Assembly: GCA_001953115.1 (NCBI GenBank)
Contig: LSSL01002434.1
Coordinates: 1 to 21,826 of the forward strand
Direction: 5' to 3'
Source: Smittium mucronatum
Lineage: Eukaryota; Kickxellomycota; Harpellomycetes; Harpellales; Legeriomycetaceae
DNA length: 21,826 nucleotides
Under the pieces are notes generated by a model, which saw only the letters and a list, made by a program, of their open reading frames with translations, was not told where the DNA came from and did not search any database. The position numbers were made by a program, and so were the translations under genes. Below are positions 10,881 through 19,154 of this stretch, in pieces. Position 1 is the first letter of the stretch. Each line of letters begins with the position of its first letter.

Positions 10881-11408
10881 ATTTTAAAAAAAAAACTTAT
10901 TCGATGGTAACTAAAATAAAGCCAATTGTAAAATGTAAATTTTCAATAAAATGCTTTAATTGACCGAAAAATGTCAACCATTCGAATGTCTTAGCCTTGA
11001 AAAAACTGAAATAAAACAAGTAAATACAGTAGTCAATATAAGTTGCAGTTATTGGAATATATTCATTTGTGGGACCCGCTTTCATTACAATATTTTCTCA
11101 TACTCTTTTTTATGATTTCATTTTTAGCCCCGATATGATAAAAAATGGCAACTTTTATTTGTATAATTAGGAAGGAAGAATAATTATCATCATATATATA
11201 TATATTCGGGATCAAATATCGGTTATAATTTGGGATACTCTTTTTGAGATCGGACTTTTCTTTTTCATTACAAGCATTGGCTAAATTATTTTTAAAACCA
11301 ATGCACTACATATGTTTACCAATTATTAATGAGCGTATGTTTCATTTTTATTTCTTAATCTTCATGTACTTTCCTATGGCAGTATTTATTGGAAACTCCG
11401 AGCTTGGA
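10881..11408. other. AT-rich spacer, nothing identified
   Basis: Contains a TA dinucleotide run near 11192-11206 and short open frames on both strands (10897-11085 minus, 11244-11429 plus) with hydrophobic, low-information products. The plus-strand one runs into the family 1 copy at 11409, which argues against a real gene. Confidence 0.5.
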
Positions 11409-11677
11409 ATATGGATGATTCTCTTGTAGAGCAGACACACCCTATCAAATGTCTACTACCTTCCTAGCTTGGAAATATGATGCTAATATAATTTATAAAA
11501 CATATTGGTTAATCTGAAAATGGGATTACAAAAGAAATACCCTATTCGTAAGATGTATTTAAATTTATTAGTTTTGTGTGTTTCTCGATTTTTATTGGTT
11601 TAAATATTATTAAATTTTAATAAAGTTAATGGTTTGCATAGAAAAAAAAGTCTGGTTTCGAAAAGAAATTCCCATGT
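11409..11677 (+). mobile_element. Family 1 miniature element, copy B
   Basis: A 269-bp copy. It starts ATATGGATGATTCTCTTGTAG followed by AGCAGACAC and ends AAAAAAAAGTCTGGTTTCG then AAAAGAAATTCCCATG. The tips are inverted repeats of each other in the pattern ATATGGGAGATTCT-TT-AG-CAGAC. The internal words ATAATTTATAAAA and ATTACAAAAGAAAT match the copy at 8967-9235. It abuts another copy directly on its right side. Confidence 0.7.
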
Positions 11678-12091
11678 AGCGGACACTTTCATATTAACCC
11701 TTTCCGGTCCCAAAATTTTGATTTATTTCCATCGTGAATATTAACTATTTCAATCGGTTTAAATTCGTGATCAGTACAATAGTATAAAAATAATGTTAGT
11801 TTAATGATATCATTCAACAAAAAGTAAGAGGCATTTTTTGTACCACCGGTCCTGAAAGGGTTAATTTTTTATTACTTACCTTATTTAGGAATATGGCTTT
11901 AAGATATGAATGAATTCATTGGGTAATCTCGAATTGGAATTACAAAAGAAATTAACTATAATTAAAATGATTAAACTTGTTATAGCTAGACGTATTTATA
12001 TATTTTTATTATTTTGGTGGTTAATAAATCAAGTATAGCCAATGGTTTACTCGGATAAAAAAGTTCTAATCCTGAAAAGAGCCTCCAATAT
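11678..12091 (+). mobile_element. Family 1 miniature element, copy C, interrupted
   Basis: Head-to-tail with copy B. The extreme left tip is missing and the copy begins at AGCGGACACTTTCATA. It is then split by a TTAA-type element (11698-11860). It resumes with ATTACTTACCTTATTTAGGAA and continues through GGAATTACAAAAGAAAT and CCAATGGTTTAC to a right tip AAAAAAGTTCT-ATCCTGAAAAGAGCCTCCAATAT. Subtracting the insert leaves about 250 bp, as expected for a left-truncated copy. Confidence 0.65.
11698..11860 (+). mobile_element. TTAA-type miniature element T1, nested in family 1 copy C
   Basis: The best-preserved member of its family. It is 163 bp and flanked by an intact TTAA duplication (11694-11697 and 11861-11864). 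The left end is CCCTTTCCGGTCCCAAAA; the right end read inward is CCCTTTCAGGACCGGTGG. Exact TTAA target duplication and a CCC-starting terminal inverted repeat are the hallmarks of piggyBac-superfamily elements. No transposase is present, so movement would need one supplied elsewhere. Confidence 0.8.
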
Positions 12092-12607
12092 ACAACGATT
12101 TTCTATATTTTCAAATTAGGATAAAATAGAAAAAATTTAAGAACAGTGCCCACTCAACAAAAATAAATTTTCCCATTGAGCATAAAATTACTTTTTTTTT
12201 TACTCTCAGCTATAGACAAGCTAATTTTCAATAACCCCCTCTTTAAAAACAACATGTTGTGCTACCAACATCTCAATCTATTCCTTCTATTTGTCAATTC
12301 ACAAATTATCCCGGGTATAGGTGGGAGTGTGAAATTAGACATTTTCAATGACAGAAATTTGGCGATATTTTTGTACACCCATTCCTGAAACAGTTATTTC
12401 TAGATGGGCTGATTCTTTTTGCTGAAAAGGTTTTATCACTGTCTATATTTTCCTATAATCATAAAAAAAGTACCAATAAATTTTATGTTTTTTTATTAAT
12501 CACTCTGTTCTATTGGCTGATAACATCAGTAATGTGATATTTAAAAATGAATAAATCTTGAAAGAAATATATTCAAAAATGGAAATTTTTGCAATTCAAA
12601 CTTTTAA
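12092..12607. other. Spacer with a possible right end of a TTAA-type element
   Basis: Mostly AT-rich sequence with no gene. At about 12370-12392, TTTTTGTACACCCATTCCTG then AAACAGTTA resembles the right end of T1 (TTTTTGTACCACCGGTCCTG then AAAGGGTTAA). This suggests an old, eroded copy, but its left end was not located. A short plus-strand open frame at 12176-12388 runs into that region and is not credible as a gene. Confidence 0.35.
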
Positions 12608-12765
12608 CCCCTTAAAAGTCGGCGGTGCAAAAATTTCATTCATTTTTTGTTCTATGTTAACATTAAACTGTTGTTATTCTGATACTATATTATGTTCGAG
12701 AAACTAGACCAATTATATGTTGTTATACAAAAATAGGATCGAACAGTAATTCGGACCCAGAAGGG
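12608..12765 (-). mobile_element. TTAA-type miniature element, copy T3
   Basis: A 158-bp copy in the opposite orientation to T1. It follows TTAA (12604-12607) and opens CCCCTTAAAAGTCGGCGGTG. It then carries CAAAAATTTCATTC, TTTTTTGTT, AACATTAAACT and GATACTATATTATG, matching the reverse complement of T1 block by block. The right edge is TTCGGACCCAGAAGGGA followed by CTAA, so the right-hand TTAA has lost one base match. Confidence 0.65.
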
Positions 12766-13007
12766 ACTAATATATTCTATCATTTGTAATTGGGCTGATT
12801 TAATTGCCAACAAAATATTATTTTGGCATACTTTTGTGCTATGCAAGATTTATTGGGGTGCTAAGTTGTGTAATTCTTTTGTTATCAATATAAAATGATA
12901 CAACTAATATTAATAGGTTTGATAAGATGGATATTAATTACTATCTCCTTCAATTAAAGTATAAGTTTCAATGGATTGTATAGTAGGTTCTTTTTGAGAG
13001 TGGATAT
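12766..13007. other. Short AT-rich spacer between elements
   Basis: No gene. Contains TTGGGCTGATTTAATTGCC at about 12787, one of several GGGCTGATT words in the window. Confidence 0.4.
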
Positions 13008-13428
13008 ATAATTGGTTATTTCTTTTCAAGACCAGACTTTTTTATACTATTTAAGCCACTAGAACAAATGATTTTATTAATAAGCATGCTATTAAAAATC
13101 GATAAAACATACCATTTAACCCTTTCCCAACCCAAAATTAAGCCTCACTCCTATTTGCCGAAATCAACTACTTCAATTGGCTTAGCTCCTTAGTTAGTAT
13201 AATAGTCAAATGAAAACATAGAGCAAAAAGTGAATGCCATTTTTTGTACAATCAGATCTGAAAGAAACAAGATAAATTCTCAACATATTGCCAACAGAAA
13301 ATTTGTTTTGTGGTTCCAATTCCAAATTATCTAATATGTTAAAGCGTATCTTGCCACATATTTCCAAATTCGGATATCAGTAAAAATTTAATAGGGAATT
13401 GTCTGCTCTGAAAAAGAATCTCCCATAT
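13008..13428 (-). mobile_element. Family 1 miniature element, copy D, interrupted
   Basis: Read on the minus strand from 13428, the copy opens ATATGGGAGATTCTTTTTCA then GAGCAGACAATTCCCT. It passes AAATTTTTACT and AATTTGGAAATATG as in the other copies, and ends AAAAAAGTCTGGTCTTG then AAAAGAAAT near 13010. It is split by a second TTAA-type element (13120-13266) at a different internal position from the insertion in copy C. Without the insert it is about 260-270 bp. Confidence 0.7.
13120..13266 (+). mobile_element. TTAA-type miniature element T2, nested in family 1 copy D
   Basis: About 147 bp. The left flank is TTAA at 13116-13119, followed by CCCTTTCCCAACCCAAAA. The interior shares ACTACTTCAATTGGCTT, ATAATAGT, CAAAAAGTGAATGCCATT and TTTTTGTAC with T1 (ACTATTTCAATCGGTTT and so on). 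The right end has decayed to ATCTGAAAGAAACAA where T1 has CCTGAAAGGGTTAA. Confidence 0.65.
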
Positions 13429-13472
13429 AATAAACCTTTAAAACTTTCCAAATTTCGAAACAGGACCATACT

Positions 13473-13996
13473 CAGGGCTCTGAATTTTATTCGATTAGCC
13501 GATTAATAAAAAAAAATGATTTTTAGATTTTTAATCGATTTTCTTTTTTCGTTAATCAATTAATCGTTATATTGGACAATCTTTTGAGGTAAACAATATT
13601 TCTTAAAAAACCGCGTACTCTCAAATTTAAAAATGTGGTTGATAAACTAAATATAATTATTGGATCTTGAAAAACTGAATTCCAAAAACTTAGCTGTGGT
13701 TGGCTATATTTTGTAAATAGTTATAAAAAGAGACATTGCATAAATCCGTGGGAATATTTTTATATCTTTACCCCCAAATGGAATTTACATATAAATTAAC
13801 CAATAATAAAATGTTAAAAAGGAATATAAAATATGAAAACTATCCCATTTAGAAAATTTTGGTGTAAAGGTTTTTGTATTATCATTAAATAAAAAATATA
13901 TATTTACAAAATAGTTTAATCGATTAATCGATTAGATTTTCTTGAATTTTATACGTTAATCTTCCAATGCTTAAACCGATTAATCGTGGAACCCTA
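13473..13996. mobile_element. hAT-like non-autonomous element (524 bp)
   Basis: The ends are CAGGGCTCTG on the left and, read inward from the right, TAGGGTTCCACG: short imperfect terminal repeats of the (C/T)AGGG type seen in hAT elements. The flanks ACCATACT (13465-13472) and ATCATACT (13997-14004) match at 7 of 8 positions, as expected for an 8-bp hAT target duplication. Both subterminal regions carry repeated inverted boxes such as TTAATCGATT, GATTAATCG and CGATTAATCGATTA (left about 13490-13575, right about 13915-13988). Such boxes could be transposase-binding sites. The middle is AT-rich with no open frame. Superfamily assignment rests on ends plus duplication length. Confidence 0.7.
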
Positions 13997-14004
13997 ATCA
14001 TACT

Positions 14005-14430
14005 GTATTATATATTTTTATTGATAAAAAAAAAAAAAATTTCTAAAAGTCCGTTATTATTGGTAAAACAATGAAAATATTCTTTAGAATGGGAAAATCT
14101 GATCATTCATATGTTAAATTGAGAGCTGGGCTAATAATTTTTTTATGGTTATGGTTATAGTTAATAATTTATAGCGAGAAAAAAAGTTTGATAAAAAAAA
14201 AATCTAACAAACAAAATCAAAATCAAAAATTATTTTTTTAATATGAAATTTAGATTCATTATTTGGTCTAGTGCTAATATTTATTTAAACTATTAGCAAA
14301 ATAGGAAAATTCCCACAAATATAGCTATAATCCAACAAAAAAATGATGGTAGTAAAATAAAGCCTTGTCTCAAAAGTAATCACCTCACATTTCAGAGCAT
14401 TCAAATTATTTTGAATATAAACACACTTAT
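14005..14430. other. AT-rich spacer, nothing identified
   Basis: Dominated by poly-A/T runs, including a 15-nt A tract near 14026. No gene, RNA or repeat copy could be supported. Confidence 0.5.
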
Positions 14431-14643
14431 TCATGATTGCGACATGTGTCTTTTTTCGCCCAATAATCTTGGCGCAATGATGGGAAAAGTATTTCGGGTG
14501 GTAATATGATCCCAGTCCTCCCTTAGTAGCGCAGCTGATAGTCCAAAAATGAAAATACTGGGATTTGGGTACAAATATATTTTTATGGCTTGCACGTTTT
14601 TTACCAAAGTTTTTTTTAAGCTATCTTTATTGTTGTCTGCCAA
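14431..14643 (-). pseudogene. Coding-like island of 70 codons, unidentified
   Basis: A minus-strand ATG-initiated frame with visibly higher G and C content than its flanks. The translation starts MADNNKDSLKKTLVKNVQ and continues with FIFGLSAALLREDWDHITTR and LGEKRHMSQS. It reads like real protein, but no upstream or downstream exon with convincing splice sites was found. The AALLREDWDHI block resembles the KWDHLPI block at 15407-15427. If both are Myb/SANT-like helices they could derive from related genes, which is inference only. It may equally be a chance open frame. Confidence 0.25.
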
Positions 14644-15094
14644 TAATTTTATGACTAAAAAAATGACTGCACTTTGATTGAGCTAATTTCCAATGTGTAT
14701 ATAATGCTGTTAGAATGACAGTGGCAATCAGCCCAAAATGGTATTTTCTTTTATAAATATTTCGTCTCCGATAGATTAAATTGCTCAATTATTTATGGAC
14801 AATATCTTAGTTTGCTTTACACTAGAGATAAATTTGCATTTTATTAGCTATGCTGTAATTACCTAATAAGCTTCATATCTTAACAAATTGGAGTATATGC
14901 GGCATGCTCTAAATTAAAGGATTAAACCGTTTTTACGACATTTTGGATTTTTTAATAAATTTGCGGAGAAAAAACAAACCTCAGAGCTATCATGTTGAAA
15001 AAATTTTTTTTTAATTAAAGCAAATCGCATTAGTAACAATTTAACTGTGTAATCGCTATTGAAAATAACCAAGTACACTCTCCACTTATTATGA
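14644..15094. other. Spacer, nothing identified
   Basis: No gene. A reverse-oriented GGGCTGATTGCC word occurs at about 14724-14735. Otherwise AT-rich and featureless. Confidence 0.45.
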
Positions 15095-15546
15095 GATTAT
15101 TTTGTGCATAAAAAAAAGGATGGTTTTAGGAATATAACGCCCATTTCTAGCGGAAACAAAACCCGTGTGTATACCTTGAGGGATTCAGATCTGATCAACC
15201 TCCCCTGGAGCTCCAACTCTTGATAATAAACTCCTAATCATATTTTATTTAATTCAAATAGTTAAAATCTCCCTGATTCGAGTGTCAAAAGGTTGACTTA
15301 TTATTTTTATATCTTAGTATTACTGTTTTTTAATTTCATTAAAAACTGTTTGTAAAAAGGTTTCAAAAATGCTAATAACCCTTATTATAAAAGACATTCC
15401 TAATTAAAATGGGATCATCTGCCGATCCATCAGCTGACTATCTAAAGGAGTAGGATTCATGTTAGTAAAGACAAATGGGCTAGGGCTTTTTTTAATGATC
15501 TTGGCAGCCATTTTGCTCAGGAGATTGAACAGGTATATTTTTAGAC
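15095..15546 (+). pseudogene. Broken coding-like region, possibly a decayed Myb/SANT-type gene
   Basis: Three protein-like blocks lie in the same plus-strand frame. Block 15095-15220 contains GNKTRVYTLRDSDLINLP then WSSNS, and stops at TGA 15221. Block 15404-15436 reads LKWDHLPIHQL before a TAA. After that, 15440-15531 reads SRIHVSKDKWARAFFNDLGS then HFAQEIEQ and meets a GTATAT donor-like site. WS, KWDH and RS-IHV-KDKW are spaced roughly like the tryptophans of a Myb repeat. Several stops and a likely frameshift separate the blocks, so this is either a dead gene or one with introns that could not be resolved. A shorter plus-strand frame at 15459-15686 is probably a shadow of it. Identity is unproven. 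Confidence 0.25.
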
Positions 15547-15699
15547 TCAAACACGTGCAAATGAATGTCTATTGCCGGGGAATAACACAATATATTCTAG
15601 TATGCCGTCTGTATTCTCTATTGATTTTCCAATATATTAATTGTATTGCCAGTTTTCGCGGATTTTTAAAAACCTTTCTCCATTAATATATCGAATGAA

Positions 15700-16247
15700 T
15701 AAATTTCTTCGTTATTATCTATTCAGTTAACTGGTATCGAAAATATACACAGATTTTGTCTGTTTAGCCACCAAATCCTCTACCCTTTTTGATTGTCGAT
15801 CAAAAAAAAACTAATGTGATTGCTTTTTTGAAGGGAATTCCTGAATGAAATCTCCCTAGATCTCCTCCATAACCCGATTTTTAAAATTTACCATCCAAAA
15901 TGTTCCTATTCCCCACTTATTTGATTAAATTACTGTCACATCTTTATTTTGCATGGATTAATTGATTAGTCAAAAATAAGTACCGCCCAGTAAACCTAAC
16001 CTTCATTTTACACCGTTGCACATCTGTGTAAAAAATAATTCATCGGGATCTTTTATTATTTATTTCATACTCATACCCATATTCTGCAAATCATTTCTGT
16101 CAACATCATCATCAATGAAAACTTAATTCAAAAAAAAATTGAAATCATCAGTCGGAGGAAACTCCAAATATGAAAAGACCATATATATTAAAAATATTAC
16201 ACTAAATGATCTGATAATTAAAATAATTGATATATATATATAGTCGA
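15700..16247. other. Spacer downstream of the transporter gene
   Basis: The intergenic stretch past the 3' end of the transporter (minus strand). It includes a TA run near 16230-16242 close to the stop codon, probably within the 3' untranslated region. No gene recognised. Confidence 0.45.
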
Positions 16248-17505
16248 TCAGTTAAATCCTCTTAGATTGGCCACTGAGTTGGAGGCCAGCTGTGGAGATA
16301 GATTAAATATAATAAGCCCAGAAATCACGAAAAAATACGGGATGGTATAAAACGGTGTAACCTAAATTAAAAATATATAGATTGAATTAAAATTGCACAG
16401 ACCCTCCAAATAAAATAAGGTTACCTCGTAATCAAAAACGACTATTCCAATTAATAGGATGTATACATCAGAGGTTAGTAGTGAAAGGTTGTAAAACGTT
16501 GCCGAACTCATACGGAAAAGAACTGGTGTTAATGTATAAAGAGTCAGCATGAAGGCAACAAATCCCAGATTGTAACCCACTACCTTTCCTGTCCATGTAA
16601 TGCTTCTAATTTCCGATAATTCAAGTGAAACCAATTGGATCCCATTTATTAATGTCCCCAAAGTACCCATATATGCTAGTGATTCATAAATTGGTCTTTT
16701 CCTTACAACGTACTCAAGCAAGATGTTCGAGGTAGCATAACAAGTAGCACCCAATATCATAAACAAATCCCCCTTCAATGGGTTTTGTCCTCGATATCCT
16801 TGCTTACCATAATTATCAATAAAAACAGAAGCGCCCATTCCAATTAAACAAATCACAATTCCAGCGTATTGCAGAAGTCTGTATTTGACCTTCATGAAAA
16901 AGTATGTAAATACCACAACGCAGGGAAGTGACCAAGTATCCAACAAAGAAGCTGAAAGAAGATTCGTATAGTTATACGCTTTTACCACAAAGTAATTTCC
17001 TTCAACGTCTGCCAAGGCCATTAGACAATCTAATTATATAAATGCAATAAAATTAATACATAAATGATTTTTAGCATAAAAAAAAAATCGACTTACACCA
17101 ATACCAGGTCTTTCTGAAATTACGCCAGGTCCCCATACCAAGCTTTTTAATGGTGTATGGCATATATATCAGCATCAAAAACACGTAAAGCAAAAAAGAT
17201 TGTGTTGTCGGGATAGATATTCCCAAATTTACAGCTAACTCATTAGTTATTGTTGAAGTCCCTGATATGCATATTGACAATAGTTGACCCAAAGCTAATA
17301 CTTTCAACATATATATCAACTTTGTACGAAGATCAGCCTCCCCGCTTAGAATCCTATTGTACTCTGAAGTGTTTTGGAGTAGACCGATATCCTCACTGTG
17401 CTTGTTGCTCTCATCGAATACTGCATTACATTTTTTATCAATTGAACTAGAGCTAACTTCTTGAGAAGGGGTCCCCAAATCGATTTCAATATTATGTCCG
17501 GGCAT
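16248..17505 (-). CDS. SLC35F/DUF914 family membrane transporter, three exons
   Basis: A multi-spanning carrier of the drug/metabolite transporter superfamily, solute carrier 35F group. Exons are 17505-17097, 17029-16425 and 16361-16248, giving 375 residues, the usual length for the family. Intron 1 (67 nt, GTAAGT...ATTAG) is phase 1 and splits a Tyr codon at residue 137. Intron 2 (63 nt, GTAACC...TTTAG) is phase 0. The cytosolic N-terminus of about 60 residues is Ser-rich. The family pattern is clear: KVLALGQLLSICISGTST in the first membrane helix, MALADVEGNYFVVKAYNYTN around helix 3, then SASLLDTW, NPLKGDLFMILGATCYATSN and LYTLTPVLFRMSSATFYNL. Exon 3 supplies VTPFYTIPYFFVISGLIIFN and a short tail. 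The ATG at 17505 follows an in-frame TGA at 17533-17535. Human SLC35F2 and a fission-yeast relative have been linked to queuosine/queuine uptake, but substrate here is inferred by family only. Confidence 0.95.
16362..16424 (-). other. Intron 2 of the transporter gene
   Basis: 63 nt, GTAACC to AATTTAG, phase 0, after a GAG codon. Read-through would end translation at the acceptor's own TAG (16362-16364), whereas splicing adds the last 37 residues including a final membrane helix expected for the family. Confidence 0.85.
17030..17096 (-). other. Intron 1 of the transporter gene
   Basis: 67 nt, GTAAGT donor and ATAATTAG acceptor, phase 1, with TGCTAAAAATC as a possible branch region. Splicing joins ...TWYW and CLMALADVEG through a split Tyr codon, restoring continuous family similarity across the junction. 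Confidence 0.9.
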
Positions 17506-17683
17506 ATTAATAATTAATCTAACTAACTGATATCAGAAGTTTAAGCAAAGTGCATCCGTAGCCCTTTCTTTCAAGTTAAATAAAACCAAGTGACCTCCTT
17601 CTTAGTTGTAGCTAAGAGAAAATATTTCTTGCATACTAATACAGATTGCACTATCATCTCAAACTCGAAAATGATTTGAATTT

Positions 17684-17983
17684 CTATTGTTTTTTAAAAA
17701 AAATTCTCATTCGCTGTTTTCCATTTTTTTGAAAAACATTAGGTAATCTCTTACTATTATCGATTCCTTTACTTGTCATTTTTTTAAAAAAAAATCTTTT
17801 TTTACTCCTTTTATAAAGCATGATCACCTTTGGCCCATTTAAAGCAGAAATTCGATATTTTCCATCCCCAATAGCTATCAAAAGCTGCAACGAGCCGTAC
17901 TTTTTTTCATACAACTGGCTACTAATAGAAATCAATCTAGCATCCGTTTTTTTTATTGGATTTTTACACTCCCTCTTCTATGA
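17684..17983 (-). pseudogene. Possible retrotransposon integrase C-terminal remnant
   Basis: An open minus-strand frame with no ATG near its start runs from the codon after a TAG (about 17984-17986) to a stop at 17684, roughly 100 codons. It includes LQLLIAIGDGKYRISALNGP then KVIMLYKRSKKRF and a lysine-rich tail. The spacing G-D-G-x-Y-x-I-x-x-L-x-G followed by a basic stretch resembles the C-terminal (LTR-retroelement) part of Ty3/gypsy-type integrases. No DDE core, zinc-binding HHCC motif or LTR was seen, so if real it is a stub. It lies about 180 bp upstream of the transporter start, in the same orientation, in what should be promoter territory. Much of the Lys and Phe content comes from A/T runs, so chance is a serious alternative. 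Confidence 0.25.
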
Positions 17984-17986
17984 TCG

Positions 17987-18336
17987 ATAGATAAATAATC
18001 ATCCTGTATCAGCCAATGTCAATAATCTACACTATATCCTCTACTCAGTAGATGAGGACTTGCCTTTTTCAGTTTCCATAAATATCTTTACATCTAATTT
18101 GTTATATGGGATATTATTCGGTAAACAAGAAAAAGTTCTCGTTGCTTTCATTGGCAGTTTATGATGATATGATTTATTGGGTCAATATATTGATAAATTG
18201 TTTAAATTTAAAGCTTAACTTTATTTTCATTGGTATATTAAAAGTTCAGACAGCTTTTGCATTTAATTATATATTTCCTAAGAAGGAAATAAAAAATAGG
18301 TATAAGTAAAGTGTGGACGTGACTGCAGAACTACTG
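17987..18336. other. Spacer, nothing identified
   Basis: AT-rich sequence with one short plus-strand open frame (18106-18309) of hydrophobic, low-information content and no family resemblance. No repeat copy assigned. Confidence 0.4.
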
Positions 18337-18497
18337 GGAATTTCACCTAATGACATTCCATCTTATTTTAGCCCAATAGTAATTCGATTTTGAAAAATTA
18401 AAAAAAATATGCATTTTTTGCAGAAATACTTTATTTTTATAGGATGGCATTTTGTTAATTTAGAGGTTTAATGGTTTACTAAATTAGGTGAAATGTC
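18337..18497. repeat. Possible small inverted-repeat element
   Basis: An exact 11-bp inverted repeat, ATTTCACCTAA at 18340-18350 and TTAGGTGAAAT at 18484-18494. Limited extension outward (GG two to four bases outside each arm) bounds about 160 bp of AT-rich sequence. It sits just inside a truncated family 1 copy. It could be a further miniature element or coincidence, since no second copy was found. Confidence 0.3.
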
Positions 18498-18499
18498 CT

Positions 18500-18554
18500 G
18501 TAGGTATTCAGTCCTAACACCAAGTAAGGTGTCCGCTTCATCATAGAATCTCCG
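18500..18554 (-). mobile_element. Family 1 miniature element, left-end fragment F
   Basis: On the minus strand from 18554 this reads ATCGGAGATTCTATGATG then AAGCGGACACCTTACTTGG, the left terminal repeat and adjoining bases of family 1. It joins directly to the right terminal repeat of copy E. The rest of the element is not recognisable, and the inverted-repeat block at 18337-18497 begins where it fades. Confidence 0.5.
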
Positions 18555-18855
18555 ATATGTGAGATTCTTTTCAAATACAGACTTTTTTTTATGAAAACCA
18601 TTGGGTAAAATAAATTTCAATCATAGGCAACCCAATAAAAATAGAAAAAACTCTTTTTTCACGGGAAATTTATTCAAATGGAAAAAACATATATCTAATT
18701 AATTTTCAGAATTATGCCAATTTAGATATCATTTTTAAACCCCAGCTCCAGATTAACCAATTATTATATACAACATCATACTATGTTCTTTACAAATTAG
18801 AAAGGTAAGAATTTTTAACAGGAAAGTTTCCGTACTCAAAGAGGAATTCCCATAT
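18555..18855 (-). mobile_element. Family 1 miniature element, copy E
   Basis: About 301 bp. Read from 18855 on the minus strand, it opens ATATGGGAATTCCTCTTTGA then GTACGGAAACTTTCCTG. It continues TTACCTTTCTAATTTG and ends CCAATGGTTTTCAT, AAAAAAAAGTCTGTATTTG and AAAAGAATCTCACATAT. It is slightly longer than the 269-bp copies, so it may carry a small insertion. Its right end is fused to the left end of fragment F. Confidence 0.65.
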
Positions 18856-19011
18856 AACACAGCTATTATTCCAATTGTATTTGTGAACCCATAAATTAAC
18901 TCCTCCCTGTATCACTATTAGGTTCTAATTGTGGATGCATTTTGCATACTCAGCTCTAGAAAGACCAATAATCTCAGTGACTAACCTCTTTCTAAACTCG
19001 AAATTGCAATA
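18856..19011. other. Short spacer between family 1 copies
   Basis: No gene. Includes CTCTAGAAAGACCAATAATC, possibly a very eroded element end, but not assignable. Confidence 0.35.
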
Positions 19012-19150
19012 AATGTGATATTCTCTTTATGAGATGACATTTTCTCATTAAATTCTCGCTACTTTCTTAATTTAAAAATATGTCAAAAATACAAACATCA
19101 GTTTATTGGGTAAAATGTTATTTGGATTGAAAATTGGCATTTTCCATTGT
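19012..19150 (+). mobile_element. Family 1 miniature element, left-half fragment I
   Basis: Begins ATGTGATATTCTCTTTATGA followed by GATGACATTTTCTCATTAAA. It then has CTACTTTCTTAATTTAAAAA-ATG, the left half of the family. The right half is absent and an almost complete copy begins immediately afterwards. Confidence 0.5.
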
Positions 19151-19154
19151 TAAT

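Noticed and set aside
11190..11208. TA dinucleotide run, also seen near 16230
   Set aside because: Ordinary microsatellite sequence for a genome of this composition, with no further structure.
17250..17450. Plus-strand open frame of 66 codons inside the transporter
   Set aside because: It lies antisense to exon 1 of the SLC35F gene and is explained by it.
18106..18309. Plus-strand open frame of 67 codons
   Set aside because: Hydrophobic, low-information product in spacer DNA with no homologue recognised and no splice context.
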